Part shown: positions 1 to 8,498 of the stretch, in pieces
How positions within the stretch are numbered: position 1 is the first letter of the stretch
Layout: each line of letters starts with the position of its first letter
NCBI GenBank assembly: GCA_001464895.1
Contig: LNEE01000022.1
Span: 1 to 44,957, forward strand
Length of the DNA: 44,957 bases
Source of the DNA: Betaproteobacteria bacterium Ga0077532
GTDB taxonomy: Bacteria > Pseudomonadota > Gammaproteobacteria > Burkholderiales > Ga0077523
Direction: 5' to 3'
The notes under the pieces: generated by a model
Told to the model about the DNA's origin: nothing
What the model saw: only the letters and a program-made list of their open reading frames with translations
Database searches by the model: none
Made by a program: the position numbers and the translations under genes

Positions 1-2
1 AC

Positions 3-98
3 ATCAGGGAACACAACAAGGACCCCAAGCCGTTGAAGTGGATCTACGACAATCCTGATCATCGAATCCGGTGCGATTCATCTGGTTCGGTGGACTAG
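3..98 (+). CDS. IS630-family-like transposase, C-terminal fragment (cut by window edge)
   Basis: The reading frame open from the window edge to a TAG at 96-98 encodes 31 residues containing REHNKDPKPLKW followed by IYDNPDHRI. The pattern of a tail helix followed by N-K-D-P-K-P-x-x-W is typical of the extreme C terminus of IS630/Tc1-type DDE transposases. The catalytic domain would lie to the left, outside the window, so I cannot say whether the element is intact. The call rests on a short motif only. No terminal inverted repeat could be confirmed in the following 195 bases. Confidence 0.5.
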   Translation: MREHNKDPKPLKWIYDNPDHRIRCDSSGSVD

Positions 99-293
99 TG
101 CGCGATGTCCGCCAGAAAAATGCCAGCCATCCTCTGAGCGGGAATGATGAACCGTTCCTCTTGGGTGAACTGAAAATCAGTTCCATGGTTGCATCCCCTT
201 TCCTAACCGAATGAGGAGGTGGCTAGTACCGTCGCTCCACCCTCTGTTGACGAAGGTGTTGCACTTGCTCTGTGAATCCGCGTGACCAAACTT
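99..293. other. intergenic stretch, nothing assigned
   Basis: Short open frames exist on the minus strand here, but none has both a convincing start with a ribosome binding site and recognisable content. The stretch separates the transposase tail from the stop codon of the M48-like gene and could hold the end of the insertion element. Confidence 0.4.
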
Positions 294-1418
294 CTACTTC
301 CAAGGCGCCAATCGTCCACCGAATCGAATGCCAGTAATCATTTGTAGCTCAAAAAGTACCGGCCATAAATACCGCATAGCGTGCAAGATCACACCTACCA
401 CAAGCACTCCAGCGAAGATCGCAAGCCCAGACCAGTTGACGACAAGATTCATTCCGGAAAGAACCACCATCAAAGCAAGACCCACACAGCAAACTGTCGC
501 GACGACAGATGGGATGCTTTTGAAAAGGATTTTCATTTGGAGTTCTTCCCACCAAGTGCGTCTCATCTCTGCTTTGCTTCGTCCCTTCAGACATGCGAGC
601 GCCCATTCTCGTCTTTCTTTCCACCTGTCGTCGTGGAGTCTCTGATCGGCAAGAAATGTCGGGTAGCGCTCAATTAGCGATGCTGTGGAGCGCAAATCCT
701 CATCGGGTAGATTCGCTATCGCAAACAGATCCGCATTGAGTTCTCGAAGTTCGATCGTCTGATCTAAGAAGTGAACGTATGCCCAAATGATCGCCCAAAG
801 CAAGCACGCCAAGACGGCGTACAAAAGAGGCGCCCCAAACACTAGAAGAAACATCATGAGTGCTGCGCCACAAACTGGTGATGTGTTGCACATCATGTCT
901 CGTGTGATCTTACCGAATGGCGTGCAATGTCCTAGTTCATGCAACAACTGAAACAACCGAATACCTCGAACACTAACTAGATCATGCTCATCACCCGGGA
1001 ATAAGACAATCGTCTCACCTGCCGGTACCAGATATGCGGATGCCCCCGAAAGAAGAGACCCGGTTGTTGTTGTAACGCAAACGAACGTAAGTCGGTTTGC
1101 TACCGCTCCAATTCGCAGTGGTGAGACCTTTGAAATTATGGCTTTTGGATGCCGCTTCGCAAGGCTCTCTGGTGAAACGCCCTCGAATCGCATTTCATAG
1201 GCATGAGCCCGAAGATCGTTAAGCATGCCGCTATATGTTTTCGCAGCGCAAACGTGACGCGCAAGCGTTAGTGACAGGTCGCCAATGACCCATGTGCCGA
1301 CGGCTAACCAGAAACCATTGGAGTACCAGACCACTAAAGACATAAGCATGAATGTCGTCCTAGGAACGCCAGCTTGAATCGTTCCAAGAACACCAAGAAA
1401 TAAGGCGTTTAGCAGCAT
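294..1418 (-). CDS. membrane M48-like zinc metallopeptidase, function unknown
   Basis: The 374-residue protein has hydrophobic segments at its N terminus, around residues 183-219 and near residues 302-345. It carries HELGH at about residues 160-164 and, some 60 residues later, ELNAD at about 226-230. This HExxH plus ExxxD pair is the zinc-binding and catalytic signature of the M48 (HtpX/Ste24-like) membrane peptidases, and the position of the second motif just after a hydrophobic hairpin also fits. I place the start at the ATG at 1418; a TTG lies one codon upstream. The gene begins four bases after the stop of a small upstream gene, so the two are probably co-transcribed. It looks AT-richer than the rest of the window. 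Its substrate is unknown; in an island full of defence genes it could be a membrane effector, but that is inference. Confidence 0.6.
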   Translation of the reverse strand: MLLNALFLGVLGTIQAGVPRTTFMLMSLVVWYSNGFWLAVGTWVIGDLSLTLARHVCAAKTYSGMLNDLRAHAYEMRFEGVSPESLAKRHPKAIISKVSPLRIGAVANRLTFVCVTTTTGSLLSGASAYLVPAGETIVLFPGDEHDLVSVRGIRLFQLLHELGHCTPFGKITRDMMCNTSPVCGAALMMFLLVFGAPLLYAVLACLLWAIIWAYVHFLDQTIELRELNADLFAIANLPDEDLRSTASLIERYPTFLADQRLHDDRWKERREWALACLKGRSKAEMRRTWWEELQMKILFKSIPSVVATVCCVGLALMVVLSGMNLVVNWSGLAIFAGVLVVGVILHAMRYLWPVLFELQMITGIRFGGRLAPWK

Positions 1419-1422
1419 CAAT

Positions 1423-1776
1423 TTATTCGGACCGCTTTAGGACAGCCTCAATGATTTTCTTTCGTACTTCAGCATCTAAATGAGCAAGTTCTGGAACGTC
1501 GCGGACAACTTGCTCGTCTAGCTCTGCAGACGTATGTCTTGGACGATTCTCTTTGACCAACTTGTAGATCGCAAGTAGTAGCGCTACCGCTTCGACTACA
1601 AGTTTGATCAACTCTGTTGGGGAGTCCAATCGATCCGCGTGAGGCAATGTAAGGAGCTCTGTACTTCGACCGGACGCGCGCGCCTCGAATATCTGCCTCA
1701 ACTGATTGTCCGTAAAGGCTTGAGACTCCAACGGAATTGCTTCTCTGATCACATCTGTAGCGATGGTTGAATTCAT
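1423..1776 (-). CDS. small protein of unknown function paired with M48-like peptidase
   Basis: The 117-residue product has a polar N-terminal half, one strongly hydrophobic stretch (ELIKLVVEAVALLLAIYKLV) that could be a membrane segment or amphipathic helix, and a charged helical C terminus. The ATG at 1776 is preceded by GGAG about 11 bases upstream; a longer version starting at 1809 is possible but has no better site. Its stop is four bases from the start of the membrane metallopeptidase, implying one transcript. I recognise no family. The layout, a small single-helix protein before a protease, recalls effector-associated adaptor proteins of bacterial conflict systems, but no sequence motif proves it. 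Confidence 0.55.
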   Translation of the reverse strand: MNSTIATDVIREAIPLESQAFTDNQLRQIFEARASGRSTELLTLPHADRLDSPTELIKLVVEAVALLLAIYKLVKENRPRHTSAELDEQVVRDVPELAHLDAEVRKKIIEAVLKRSE

Positions 1777-1934
1777 GGATAGGTAATCTCCACAATCTAC
1801 GGAAGGCATTGGAATTTAAGCGCGTTTCTTATGCTTCGTCACCAGACGACATCAGCGTAGTTGTCAGTTCTGTCACGGCACGATACAGAATCGCCTGTAT
1901 CTGGGGAGCAGGCGCTCTTGCCCCTGACGGCGAG
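1777..1934. other. intergenic region upstream of the small protein/M48 pair
   Basis: About 160 bases separate the nuclease gene stop from the start of the 117-aa gene. Base composition shifts from GC-rich to AT-richer here, so this may be a junction between separately acquired cargo modules. A promoter for the downstream pair would be expected here, but no clear -35/-10 pair stands out. Confidence 0.35.
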
Positions 1935-3026
1935 TCATGCCGACCATTTCAGGAAAGCGACCTTCAGCCGCTCAACAGTGTGGCGCCACTTGGGAGTCGT
2001 CGGTTGGCATACGGTGTTCTGGTTTCCGAACAGGCCGACCTCGTTGATAGCCGCGCTCTCCGGCACGGTGTCGAGCCACTTCACTCGGACGAAGTACTCG
2101 GCGCGCTCCGGGTCGTCGGCAGTCAGTCGGTACCTGTCGGCGTACTTCAGCGCCAGCAACGCAGGCTGCTCGCCGTTCTCCGTCTGCACCTTGAAGTCTT
2201 TCACTGGTTGTACCGACTCCAGCACAGTACCGACGCCTACGTAGCCCCTCTTCGGAATCTTGACCCAGACCCGATCCCCCGGCGACAGCAGCTTCAACGT
2301 CTGGCTGTACCAGCTGCCACCGCCAGCGCTGATGAAGCCGAAGCGCCTGGCATCCTCCCAGCTGCGAGAGGCCGCGTCACCGAAGGACACATAGAACTCT
2401 CCGTTCCAGGGCTCCTTGTCGCCCTTGGCCGTGGTGTTGGACGCCACGTTGGCTTGGGTCTCGCCGGGGTCGATGAGCCAGGCGCGACTCAGCAACTTGT
2501 CGGTGCCATGCTCAAAGACCTGGAAGAAGACAACGTTGATCGCGATGTCCCGGGCGTTGAGGTAGCCGATGATGCGCTCGGTGGAAGGGTCCAGCTCCGC
2601 CGCCACGATGATGATCTGGTGCGACTGGTTGAGTGTCTCCTCGTCCAGTTCGATACCGAAGCGCTCCTGGAACGCCAGGTCTAGGCTCTTGCCGCCGGAG
2701 AACCGCTGGAAGATCTGCGCCACGCGGTCCGGCGTCAGCTGCTCGACCCACGAGGCATAGTCCAGGGCCTGGGCGATGATTTCGCGCGGCGTGCGGTCGC
2801 GCTTCAGCTCGATGAGCACGAGCGAGGCGTCCGGTGCAATCGCCAACAGGTCGACGCGCCCACCGTGCGACGTGACCTCCTGGCGACCGATGAGCATCCA
2901 CTCGCTGGACAGGATGCGAGTATCCCGAACGATCATGTCTTCGAGCTGCTGCTCGCTGGCCAGTCGGCTGGAGACCAGTGGCGCCGGCTGTTCGCCAACG
3001 CGCCAGATGGCATGGTGAATGGGCAT
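1935..3026 (-). CDS. PD-(D/E)XK nuclease-domain protein, DUF91/NucS-like
   Basis: The 363-residue product has an N-terminal nuclease-like domain: GGRVDLLAI with Asp59, then LVLIELKR with Glu73 and Lys75, then IIAQALDYASWV, matching the D...ExK...QxxxY pattern of the PD-(D/E)XK superfamily as seen in DUF91 and NucS/EndoMS-type proteins. The C-terminal half (from about residue 210) is a separate domain with a W-N-G-E-F-Y-V-S-F segment, perhaps for substrate recognition. I choose the ATG at 3026 because GGAAG precedes it; the frame extends eight codons further to a TTG. It lies 185 bases downstream of the OLD-like gene on the same strand and is probably part of the same defence cargo. The target (mismatched, branched or modified DNA) cannot be told from sequence. 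Confidence 0.7.
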   Translation of the reverse strand: MPIHHAIWRVGEQPAPLVSSRLASEQQLEDMIVRDTRILSSEWMLIGRQEVTSHGGRVDLLAIAPDASLVLIELKRDRTPREIIAQALDYASWVEQLTPDRVAQIFQRFSGGKSLDLAFQERFGIELDEETLNQSHQIIIVAAELDPSTERIIGYLNARDIAINVVFFQVFEHGTDKLLSRAWLIDPGETQANVASNTTAKGDKEPWNGEFYVSFGDAASRSWEDARRFGFISAGGGSWYSQTLKLLSPGDRVWVKIPKRGYVGVGTVLESVQPVKDFKVQTENGEQPALLALKYADRYRLTADDPERAEYFVRVKWLDTVPESAAINEVGLFGNQNTVCQPTTPKWRHTVERLKVAFLKWSA

Positions 3027-3211
3027 GAAGGGGCTTCCGAGGTCAGGCAACGAGCTTCACGCTACAGCAGCCGCGCAAAAATGCTGCTCCACAGCCTGCC
3101 CGGCGGCAGAACCCTGGCATGGCCGCGCTCGCAGCTCGCCCGGTAGGCTTGACGTCATCCAACGGCGTCGCCCAGGGGCGGGCCGGTTGGACGGGCTGAC
3201 AGGAAACTTGC

Positions 3212-4933
3212 TCATATCAGTGCCAACGCGGCGCTGAACTTGGCCTTCAGCTCCGTAAGTTTGTCAGCAGCTATTCCACCTGTTTCAAGCTCATGGAGGA
3301 TTTGCACTGGCTTTCGATCATTGCGTCCAGGCAATGCCTTGCCAAGGAAGAATTCCATATGCTTCGGAATGAACACTGCCGGCGCGAGACGGTTATGCCC
3401 TGTCTGATTGCGTATCATTTCGTTGACCGCCTTGTGGTGCTGCTTGTCCTGATCGTCGTCAAGCATCAACCCGTAAGGGATGCCGAACTGCTCCAGAAGC
3501 GCCGTGTAGCGATGAAAATTGAACTTGCCCATGACATCAACCACGGCAACGCGGTACCGAGTCAGTTCGTGCCAGTCGCGGGCCAGTAGCCAGCCGAATA
3601 GGGCCTTTTCCGTCGCCCCCTCAACCAGCAGAACTCGGTCAGCAAAGAACATCGCGGCGCGTTCGGAATCCAGCCACAACTGATAGCGGAATCGCTCTTC
3701 CTGGATGGCGATTTCCTCATCACTTTGTGCGTCCTTGAGGAGCTTCTTGGCTTCGATCTTCTCTGTGCCCGGAATCCCTTCGTCACTGACAAACGCGTCA
3801 AGACACGCCTTGAAGGCCAACCCCTCCGCAAAGACATCCTTCGCGATCGCCCTGCCGATCTGCCCCAAAGCCGTGATTCCACCTTCACGCCGCGCCCGCA
3901 CGATCTGGCAAAGATCATCAGCCACCTTGCCCACGAAGATTGGCGAGTGGCTTGTGATGACGACCTGCTGCCCATCTCCAGCCCCCAAGCGCCTGAGGTG
4001 AAAAGCCATATTCTCCTGTTGGGCCGGATGCAGAAATGCCTCTGGCTCCTCAAACAGAATAAGCGTGAAATCCGGATCGAATTCCTTTTTCTCGCTCGCT
4101 TTGGTGTCCGCAAACGAGGGGGCTAGTTTGATCAGCTCGTACAAGAATGATCGCTGAAAGCCGTGCCCAAAACGATCCAATGCAAACGCTGCGTCGCCCA
4201 GCATGGCATCGGCGAAGGCATGCTTCACCAGATTCTTCGAGATGTCATCCGGTGACACGGTATTGACGGACAGATCGAAACGCACGCCCCAATGAATGAT
4301 GGCGTCATTTATGGGTCTAGAGATCTTTGCGAGGAATCCATCCTCGCCGCGGGCTTCGTCGTTGAGCTTGCCGAAGGCATCCTCCACGGCCTTGTAGGCC
4401 GCACTCTTCAGAACCACAGGCTTCAGCATGAAATTGAGCATGTCGCGCAACGGTGACGGGCCTGACGTTTTCATCTGGTCAGCGGCGGTCGTCTGCGCAG
4501 GAATGTAAATGACGCGCCCCACCTTGGCCGTGCCAATATTCTTGGCGCCATAGAAGTAGGAATCCTCTGGCTCGCCGTTGGCCAATCCGTAGATGTTGCT
4601 CTGGTTGGCTTTGACGCGATCCTTGGAGACAAAGTAACGTCGCACATTCAGAGTCTGGTCGGTCACCCCCTCTTTGTATTTGTCCGCCAGGCTGGTCCAT
4701 TCCGCATCGGTCAGCACAAACGCCAGCTCTACCCAAGTCTCGTCGGAACTCTTGCCCACCTTGGGAGCGTCCTCGGCGGACCACTTGACGTCATCGTAGA
4801 ACGCCCGCAGTGCCGCTAGCACATTGCTCTTGCCCGCGTTATTGGCGCCGACGATCATGGTGTAGTCGTGCACCTCGACAGCGGCATCAATAATTGATCG
4901 GAAATTGTGAATGCGCAGCCGGCGCAGCTTCAT
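3212..4933 (-). CDS. OLD-family ATP-dependent nuclease (AAA ATPase with TOPRIM domain)
   Basis: The 573-residue protein starts with an ABC/SMC-type ATPase core: Walker A GANNAGKS at residues 29-36, then Walker B LILFEEPEAFLHP at about 291-303 followed by an H-loop-like VVITSHSPIF. The C-terminal third has a TOPRIM-type nuclease domain: LLVEGATEK with Glu438, VVDVMGK near 464-470 and the acidic run DDDQD at 492-496. This is the architecture of overcoming-lysogenization-defect (OLD) nucleases. The start ATG shares one base with the hsdS stop (TGATG), so translation is coupled to the type I restriction operon. I found no UvrD-type helicase partner next to it, so it is not a recognisable Gabija pair. 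A role as an accessory anti-phage nuclease is likely, but unproven. Confidence 0.88.
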   Translation of the reverse strand: MKLRRLRIHNFRSIIDAAVEVHDYTMIVGANNAGKSNVLAALRAFYDDVKWSAEDAPKVGKSSDETWVELAFVLTDAEWTSLADKYKEGVTDQTLNVRRYFVSKDRVKANQSNIYGLANGEPEDSYFYGAKNIGTAKVGRVIYIPAQTTAADQMKTSGPSPLRDMLNFMLKPVVLKSAAYKAVEDAFGKLNDEARGEDGFLAKISRPINDAIIHWGVRFDLSVNTVSPDDISKNLVKHAFADAMLGDAAFALDRFGHGFQRSFLYELIKLAPSFADTKASEKKEFDPDFTLILFEEPEAFLHPAQQENMAFHLRRLGAGDGQQVVITSHSPIFVGKVADDLCQIVRARREGGITALGQIGRAIAKDVFAEGLAFKACLDAFVSDEGIPGTEKIEAKKLLKDAQSDEEIAIQEERFRYQLWLDSERAAMFFADRVLLVEGATEKALFGWLLARDWHELTRYRVAVVDVMGKFNFHRYTALLEQFGIPYGLMLDDDQDKQHHKAVNEMIRNQTGHNRLAPAVFIPKHMEFFLGKALPGRNDRKPVQILHELETGGIAADKLTELKAKFSAALALI

Positions 4934-6723
4934 CAGGCGACCTCATCGTCGGTCTGCGGGGCTTTCACTGAGGTGTCCTCGTTTTGTTCGATGCCAATGC
5001 CGGTGAGTGAGGCGATGGACGCCATAGCGAAAAGCGATGCCAAGTCCCGCTTGTGCTTTAGCTGCCGCCGCCATTTTTCACACAGATCACTGAGTGCTGC
5101 CAGCGCATCGAGAATGCGCAGCTGCTCCTCCACGGGCGGGATCGGCAGGGGGAAGCTGCGAAGCTGCGTCATGTTGATGGACGCGAGGTTTGTCGTCTGC
5201 TTCGACGCTCCCGCAAAGTAGTCCCTGCCGATGCCTGAGTTGAAGACTAACTCTACCCACGCTCGGAGAAGCTTCTCGCTGGGAACGCGAGCCTTGAAGA
5301 CGTGGTTCTGATGTAGGCAGTTCTCTACACCGCCCTGCCAGATGGCTGTTCGACCAACCTTGTCCCAATCGCCGCCCTCGGTGATCAAGAGATCGCCCGC
5401 ATGGACCAGGTACTTCGGCAGCTCGTCCTCTGCAATCTCGATCGACTTCAGGCCCTCCAGCTTGAAGTAACCCCGCTGAACATTCGCAACGGCTAGGTAG
5501 GGACACACCACCACCTGCTTGCCGCGCAAGTCTCGACCTTTGGTGACGCCGCCGATGACCACGGCGACCTCATCGAAAGCCGCAACCACCCAGTGTTCCG
5601 GGTACGTCATGTCGTTTTCAGCCATGCCCACCAGCTTCTGCCGTCGCATCAGGCCATTCGCGATGTACTCCGAACGGAGTGCCGAACAATCCGTCCTGAC
5701 GCGCGCCAGATCGGCGGCGGACCTGCTGGCCTTCACAAGAACACCACGCACAGCCAGATTCTTCAGCTCGGCGATGACGTCGTCGACATCTGCCGGCTCG
5801 CTGAAGAGGAAACCGAAGCTTGCTTGCAGGCGCTTCCAGCTAGTCTGCAGCTCGTACGGGCCTTGGGCTCCGGCGAGAGCTTGCAGGTTGGCCTGCCGCA
5901 GAGCGTTTTGCAGCTCGCGGCGGTCTTGCTGCTGCTTCTCTAGTTGATCGCACAAGGCCATCAGCTCGTCGACCTTGACCACGATGCGCTCTTGCTCTTC
6001 AACCGTTGGGCAAGGGACAGCAAGAGCACGGGCCGTACTTGTCGCCAGTTCGACCTGCTGAGTGGTTCCCGAAACGAGAGAGTCGGGGTGCATGGGATGG
6101 ATCCGGGCCTGCACCCAGGGAGACGCAATTACGCACCAGATGTAACGCGGGAGGCAGTTCGCAAGGCGCACGACTGTGACGTGTGAGTCTGCGACAGCCT
6201 GGTTCTCCGTGACGCCTCGAACGATCGCGACTCGACCAGCCGTGCCCGTGCCCGTCGAGTTCCAGAGCAAGTCACCCTCGCGAAGAATGCGCTCTTCGCC
6301 ATAAGAATCAATGGAATCGTCGTCGATGAATCGCGACAGTGTAATGTCGAAGCCCGACCACCGAACGCACTTCTGTGAGACCACTGAGACTGCGCCGCGC
6401 TCGGCATACTTCGGCCCCTTGCCGCGCTGGAGGTAAAGCGCCAACTGCTCAAGTCGGACCCACCTCCAATGGTCCGGGATAGTGAAAGGTGCAGTATCAA
6501 GCGGAGGATGATGTCTAGTCGCCCGCAGTCCAAACTTCGATTCATAGGCGGCACGTTCCACCGCCGCAGCGGCAAGAGTCTCGTCCACTGGAGTGTCGGT
6601 CTTCGCTTGTGCTGCGAGCCGGCCAACGATTGCCAACTGAAGCACCAACTCCCGCAATCGAGTCACGCCGCCCGGCGCATTGGCAATCTGCCCGAACTCA
6701 GCCAGAAACTGCTGCGCATCCAT
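4933..6723 (-). CDS. hsdS: type I restriction-modification specificity subunit HsdS
   Basis: This 596-residue subunit would give the HsdR2M2S complex its DNA sequence specificity. It shows the two-fold layout of the family: a target recognition domain at roughly residues 80-235 beginning with PDHWRWVRLEQL, a central conserved helix with EEQERIVVKVDELMALCDQL, a second recognition domain at roughly 390-540 beginning with YPEHWVVAAFDEV, and a second helix with VEEQLRILDALAALSDLCEK. The N-terminal extension starting MDAQQFLAEF is seen in long HsdS proteins. Its ATG overlaps the hsdM stop by one base and its own stop overlaps the OLD-like gene in the same way, so the three form one translationally coupled unit. 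The recognised DNA sequence cannot be read from the protein. Confidence 0.93.
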   Translation of the reverse strand: MDAQQFLAEFGQIANAPGGVTRLRELVLQLAIVGRLAAQAKTDTPVDETLAAAAVERAAYESKFGLRATRHHPPLDTAPFTIPDHWRWVRLEQLALYLQRGKGPKYAERGAVSVVSQKCVRWSGFDITLSRFIDDDSIDSYGEERILREGDLLWNSTGTGTAGRVAIVRGVTENQAVADSHVTVVRLANCLPRYIWCVIASPWVQARIHPMHPDSLVSGTTQQVELATSTARALAVPCPTVEEQERIVVKVDELMALCDQLEKQQQDRRELQNALRQANLQALAGAQGPYELQTSWKRLQASFGFLFSEPADVDDVIAELKNLAVRGVLVKASRSAADLARVRTDCSALRSEYIANGLMRRQKLVGMAENDMTYPEHWVVAAFDEVAVVIGGVTKGRDLRGKQVVVCPYLAVANVQRGYFKLEGLKSIEIAEDELPKYLVHAGDLLITEGGDWDKVGRTAIWQGGVENCLHQNHVFKARVPSEKLLRAWVELVFNSGIGRDYFAGASKQTTNLASINMTQLRSFPLPIPPVEEQLRILDALAALSDLCEKWRRQLKHKRDLASLFAMASIASLTGIGIEQNEDTSVKAPQTDDEVA

Positions 6724-8498
6724 CAGGCGTCCTCACCCACAAAGTGGTGCGCCAGCGCCGCAGCAAGCTCTCCCTTCAGGCGGTTCTCCGTCTCTTCGAT
6801 CTGGCACAGCAACGTCTTGTACTTGTCCAGCAGCACATCAGGGTCGTGCGTTTCCTCGTCGGGCGCGTTGGGGTTCTTCAGGTCCAGGTTGTAGATCGGC
6901 CAGTAGAGCCGATCCCCGGCGGCCTGGGCGTCGCGGGCCTGCAGCCGCAGAGTGTCGGCCTGGGTGCGCAGCCCGTCGATCTCGGCATCCACGGGCAGGC
7001 GCAGCTTGGCATCGCTCACACCCTTGATCGATTCGCGCAGGTCGCGGACGCGGTTGTCCAGCGCACTGGCCTCGTTACCCAGCTGCTCTGCACGGTCCCA
7101 ATGCGGTCTGGCGGCGGCTTCGGCCTGCTCTCGCTTGGTCTTGAAGTCCACCTTCCAAGCGAACTCATTCTCTACCCGGTCGGCAAAGTCGTCGGCCTCG
7201 CTGCCCCACCAGTCCTGCTCAGGCTTGAACTCTTCGAAGCGGATAGGCTTGGTCTTGCTGTAGCTCTTGTAGCCCGGCGGATATGGGTGCTCGTAGTACC
7301 AGATGGTGTCGGTGTGGAAGTACTCGGTGCCGTCGTCCGCCGCAGTACCCTTGGTGAAGAACAGCAGGTTGGTCTTGATGGTGGTGTACGGGGCGAACAC
7401 GCCCTTGGGCAGCCGCACGATGGTGTGCAGCTTGCAGTCACGCAGCAGCAGCTTCTTAAGCGTGGCCTTGATGCCGTCGCCGAACAGGAAGCCATCGGGC
7501 AACACCACGGCGGCGCGGCCGTCTTCCCTCAGCAGCTTCTTGACGATCAGCGCTATAAACATGTCGGCGGTTTCGCGCGTCCGCAGGTCGGCCGGGTAGT
7601 CGCCTCCCACGCCGTCATCCTCGTAGCCGCCGAAGGGTGGGTTGGTGATGACGCAATCGACCTTGTCGTTGGCGCTCCATTCGTTCCAACCCACGCCTAG
7701 CGTGTTGCGATGCTCGATCTGGCTGGGCACATCGATGCCATGCAGCAGCATGTTGGTGGTGCACAGCAGGTGAGGCAACTGCTTCTTCTCGATGCCGCGG
7801 ATCAGCCCCTCGATGGCGGCCTTGTCGGCGGCGCTCGACTTGTCCGTCAGTTGGTTGCGCATGTGGTCGATGGCAGCGGTCAGGAAGCCGCCAGTGCCGC
7901 AGGCCGGATCCATCACCGTCTCACGCTTGGCCAAGCTAGGGTTCAGTCGGTCGACCATGAACTGGGTGATGGCACGCGGTGTGTAGAACTCGCCCGCATT
8001 GCCGGCGCCTCGCAGGTCGTTCAGCAGCTGCTCGTACACGTCGCCCAGGCTGGCGCGGGTCTTGAAATCGTGGAAGTCGATGGCCTCTTCCAGCTTCTCG
8101 ATCACGGCCAGCAGCTGGGTGCCGGACTTCATGTAGTTGTTGGCGTCCTCGAAGACGCCGCGGATCACCTTGTGCTGCGGGCTGGCGTTGGCATCGAGGT
8201 CCTTGAGCGTCGGGAACAGCAGGTTGTTGACGAAGCTGATGATCTCGCTACCCGCGATCTGCGGCTTCTTCTTGCCATCGGAGCCTGCTACGTAAGCGGC
8301 CCAGTTGCGCCAGCGCATCGCCTCAGGCAAGGGTGACTTGTACTTCGCGTTGTCGTCCTCCCACTCTTCCTCGCGCTGGTCGAAGACCTTTAGGAAGAGC
8401 ATCCAGGTGAGCTGGCCAAGGCGCTGGGCGTCACCGTCGACGCCGTCGTCCTTGCGCATGACGTCCTGGATCGACTTGATGGTGCTGCTGAGGTTCAT
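6723..8498 (-). CDS. hsdM: type I restriction-modification DNA methyltransferase subunit HsdM
   Basis: The 591-residue protein is an N6-adenine methyltransferase that modifies host sites together with HsdS and forms the restriction complex with HsdR. An N-terminal helical domain (from MNLSSTIKSIQDVM) precedes the catalytic domain, which has AGEFYTPR at about 168-175, the AdoMet-binding motif DPACGTGGF at about 197-205 and the catalytic NPPFGG at about 286-291. The C-terminal part is coiled-coil-like. I choose the ATG at 8498 because it overlaps the stop of the preceding gene as ATGA; an in-frame ATG at 8555 would lie well inside that gene. Length and motifs are normal for the family. Confidence 0.95.
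   Translation of the reverse strand: MNLSSTIKSIQDVMRKDDGVDGDAQRLGQLTWMLFLKVFDQREEEWEDDNAKYKSPLPEAMRWRNWAAYVAGSDGKKKPQIAGSEIISFVNNLLFPTLKDLDANASPQHKVIRGVFEDANNYMKSGTQLLAVIEKLEEAIDFHDFKTRASLGDVYEQLLNDLRGAGNAGEFYTPRAITQFMVDRLNPSLAKRETVMDPACGTGGFLTAAIDHMRNQLTDKSSAADKAAIEGLIRGIEKKQLPHLLCTTNMLLHGIDVPSQIEHRNTLGVGWNEWSANDKVDCVITNPPFGGYEDDGVGGDYPADLRTRETADMFIALIVKKLLREDGRAAVVLPDGFLFGDGIKATLKKLLLRDCKLHTIVRLPKGVFAPYTTIKTNLLFFTKGTAADDGTEYFHTDTIWYYEHPYPPGYKSYSKTKPIRFEEFKPEQDWWGSEADDFADRVENEFAWKVDFKTKREQAEAAARPHWDRAEQLGNEASALDNRVRDLRESIKGVSDAKLRLPVDAEIDGLRTQADTLRLQARDAQAAGDRLYWPIYNLDLKNPNAPDEETHDPDVLLDKYKTLLCQIEETENRLKGELAAALAHHFVGEDA

Noticed and set aside
4..186. 60-codon minus-strand frame at the left edge
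   Set aside because: It is antisense to the transposase tail, has no recognisable content, and a competing frame in the same stretch lacks a start.
3212..4933. Gabija system (GajA) call for the OLD-like gene
   Set aside because: No UvrD/PcrA-type GajB gene is adjacent; the neighbours are hsdS and a DUF91-like nuclease.
6609..7700. Plus-strand open frame of 363 codons opposite hsdS/hsdM
   Set aside because: Antisense to well-supported hsd genes, with a Val/Gly/Leu-rich composition typical of shadow frames.
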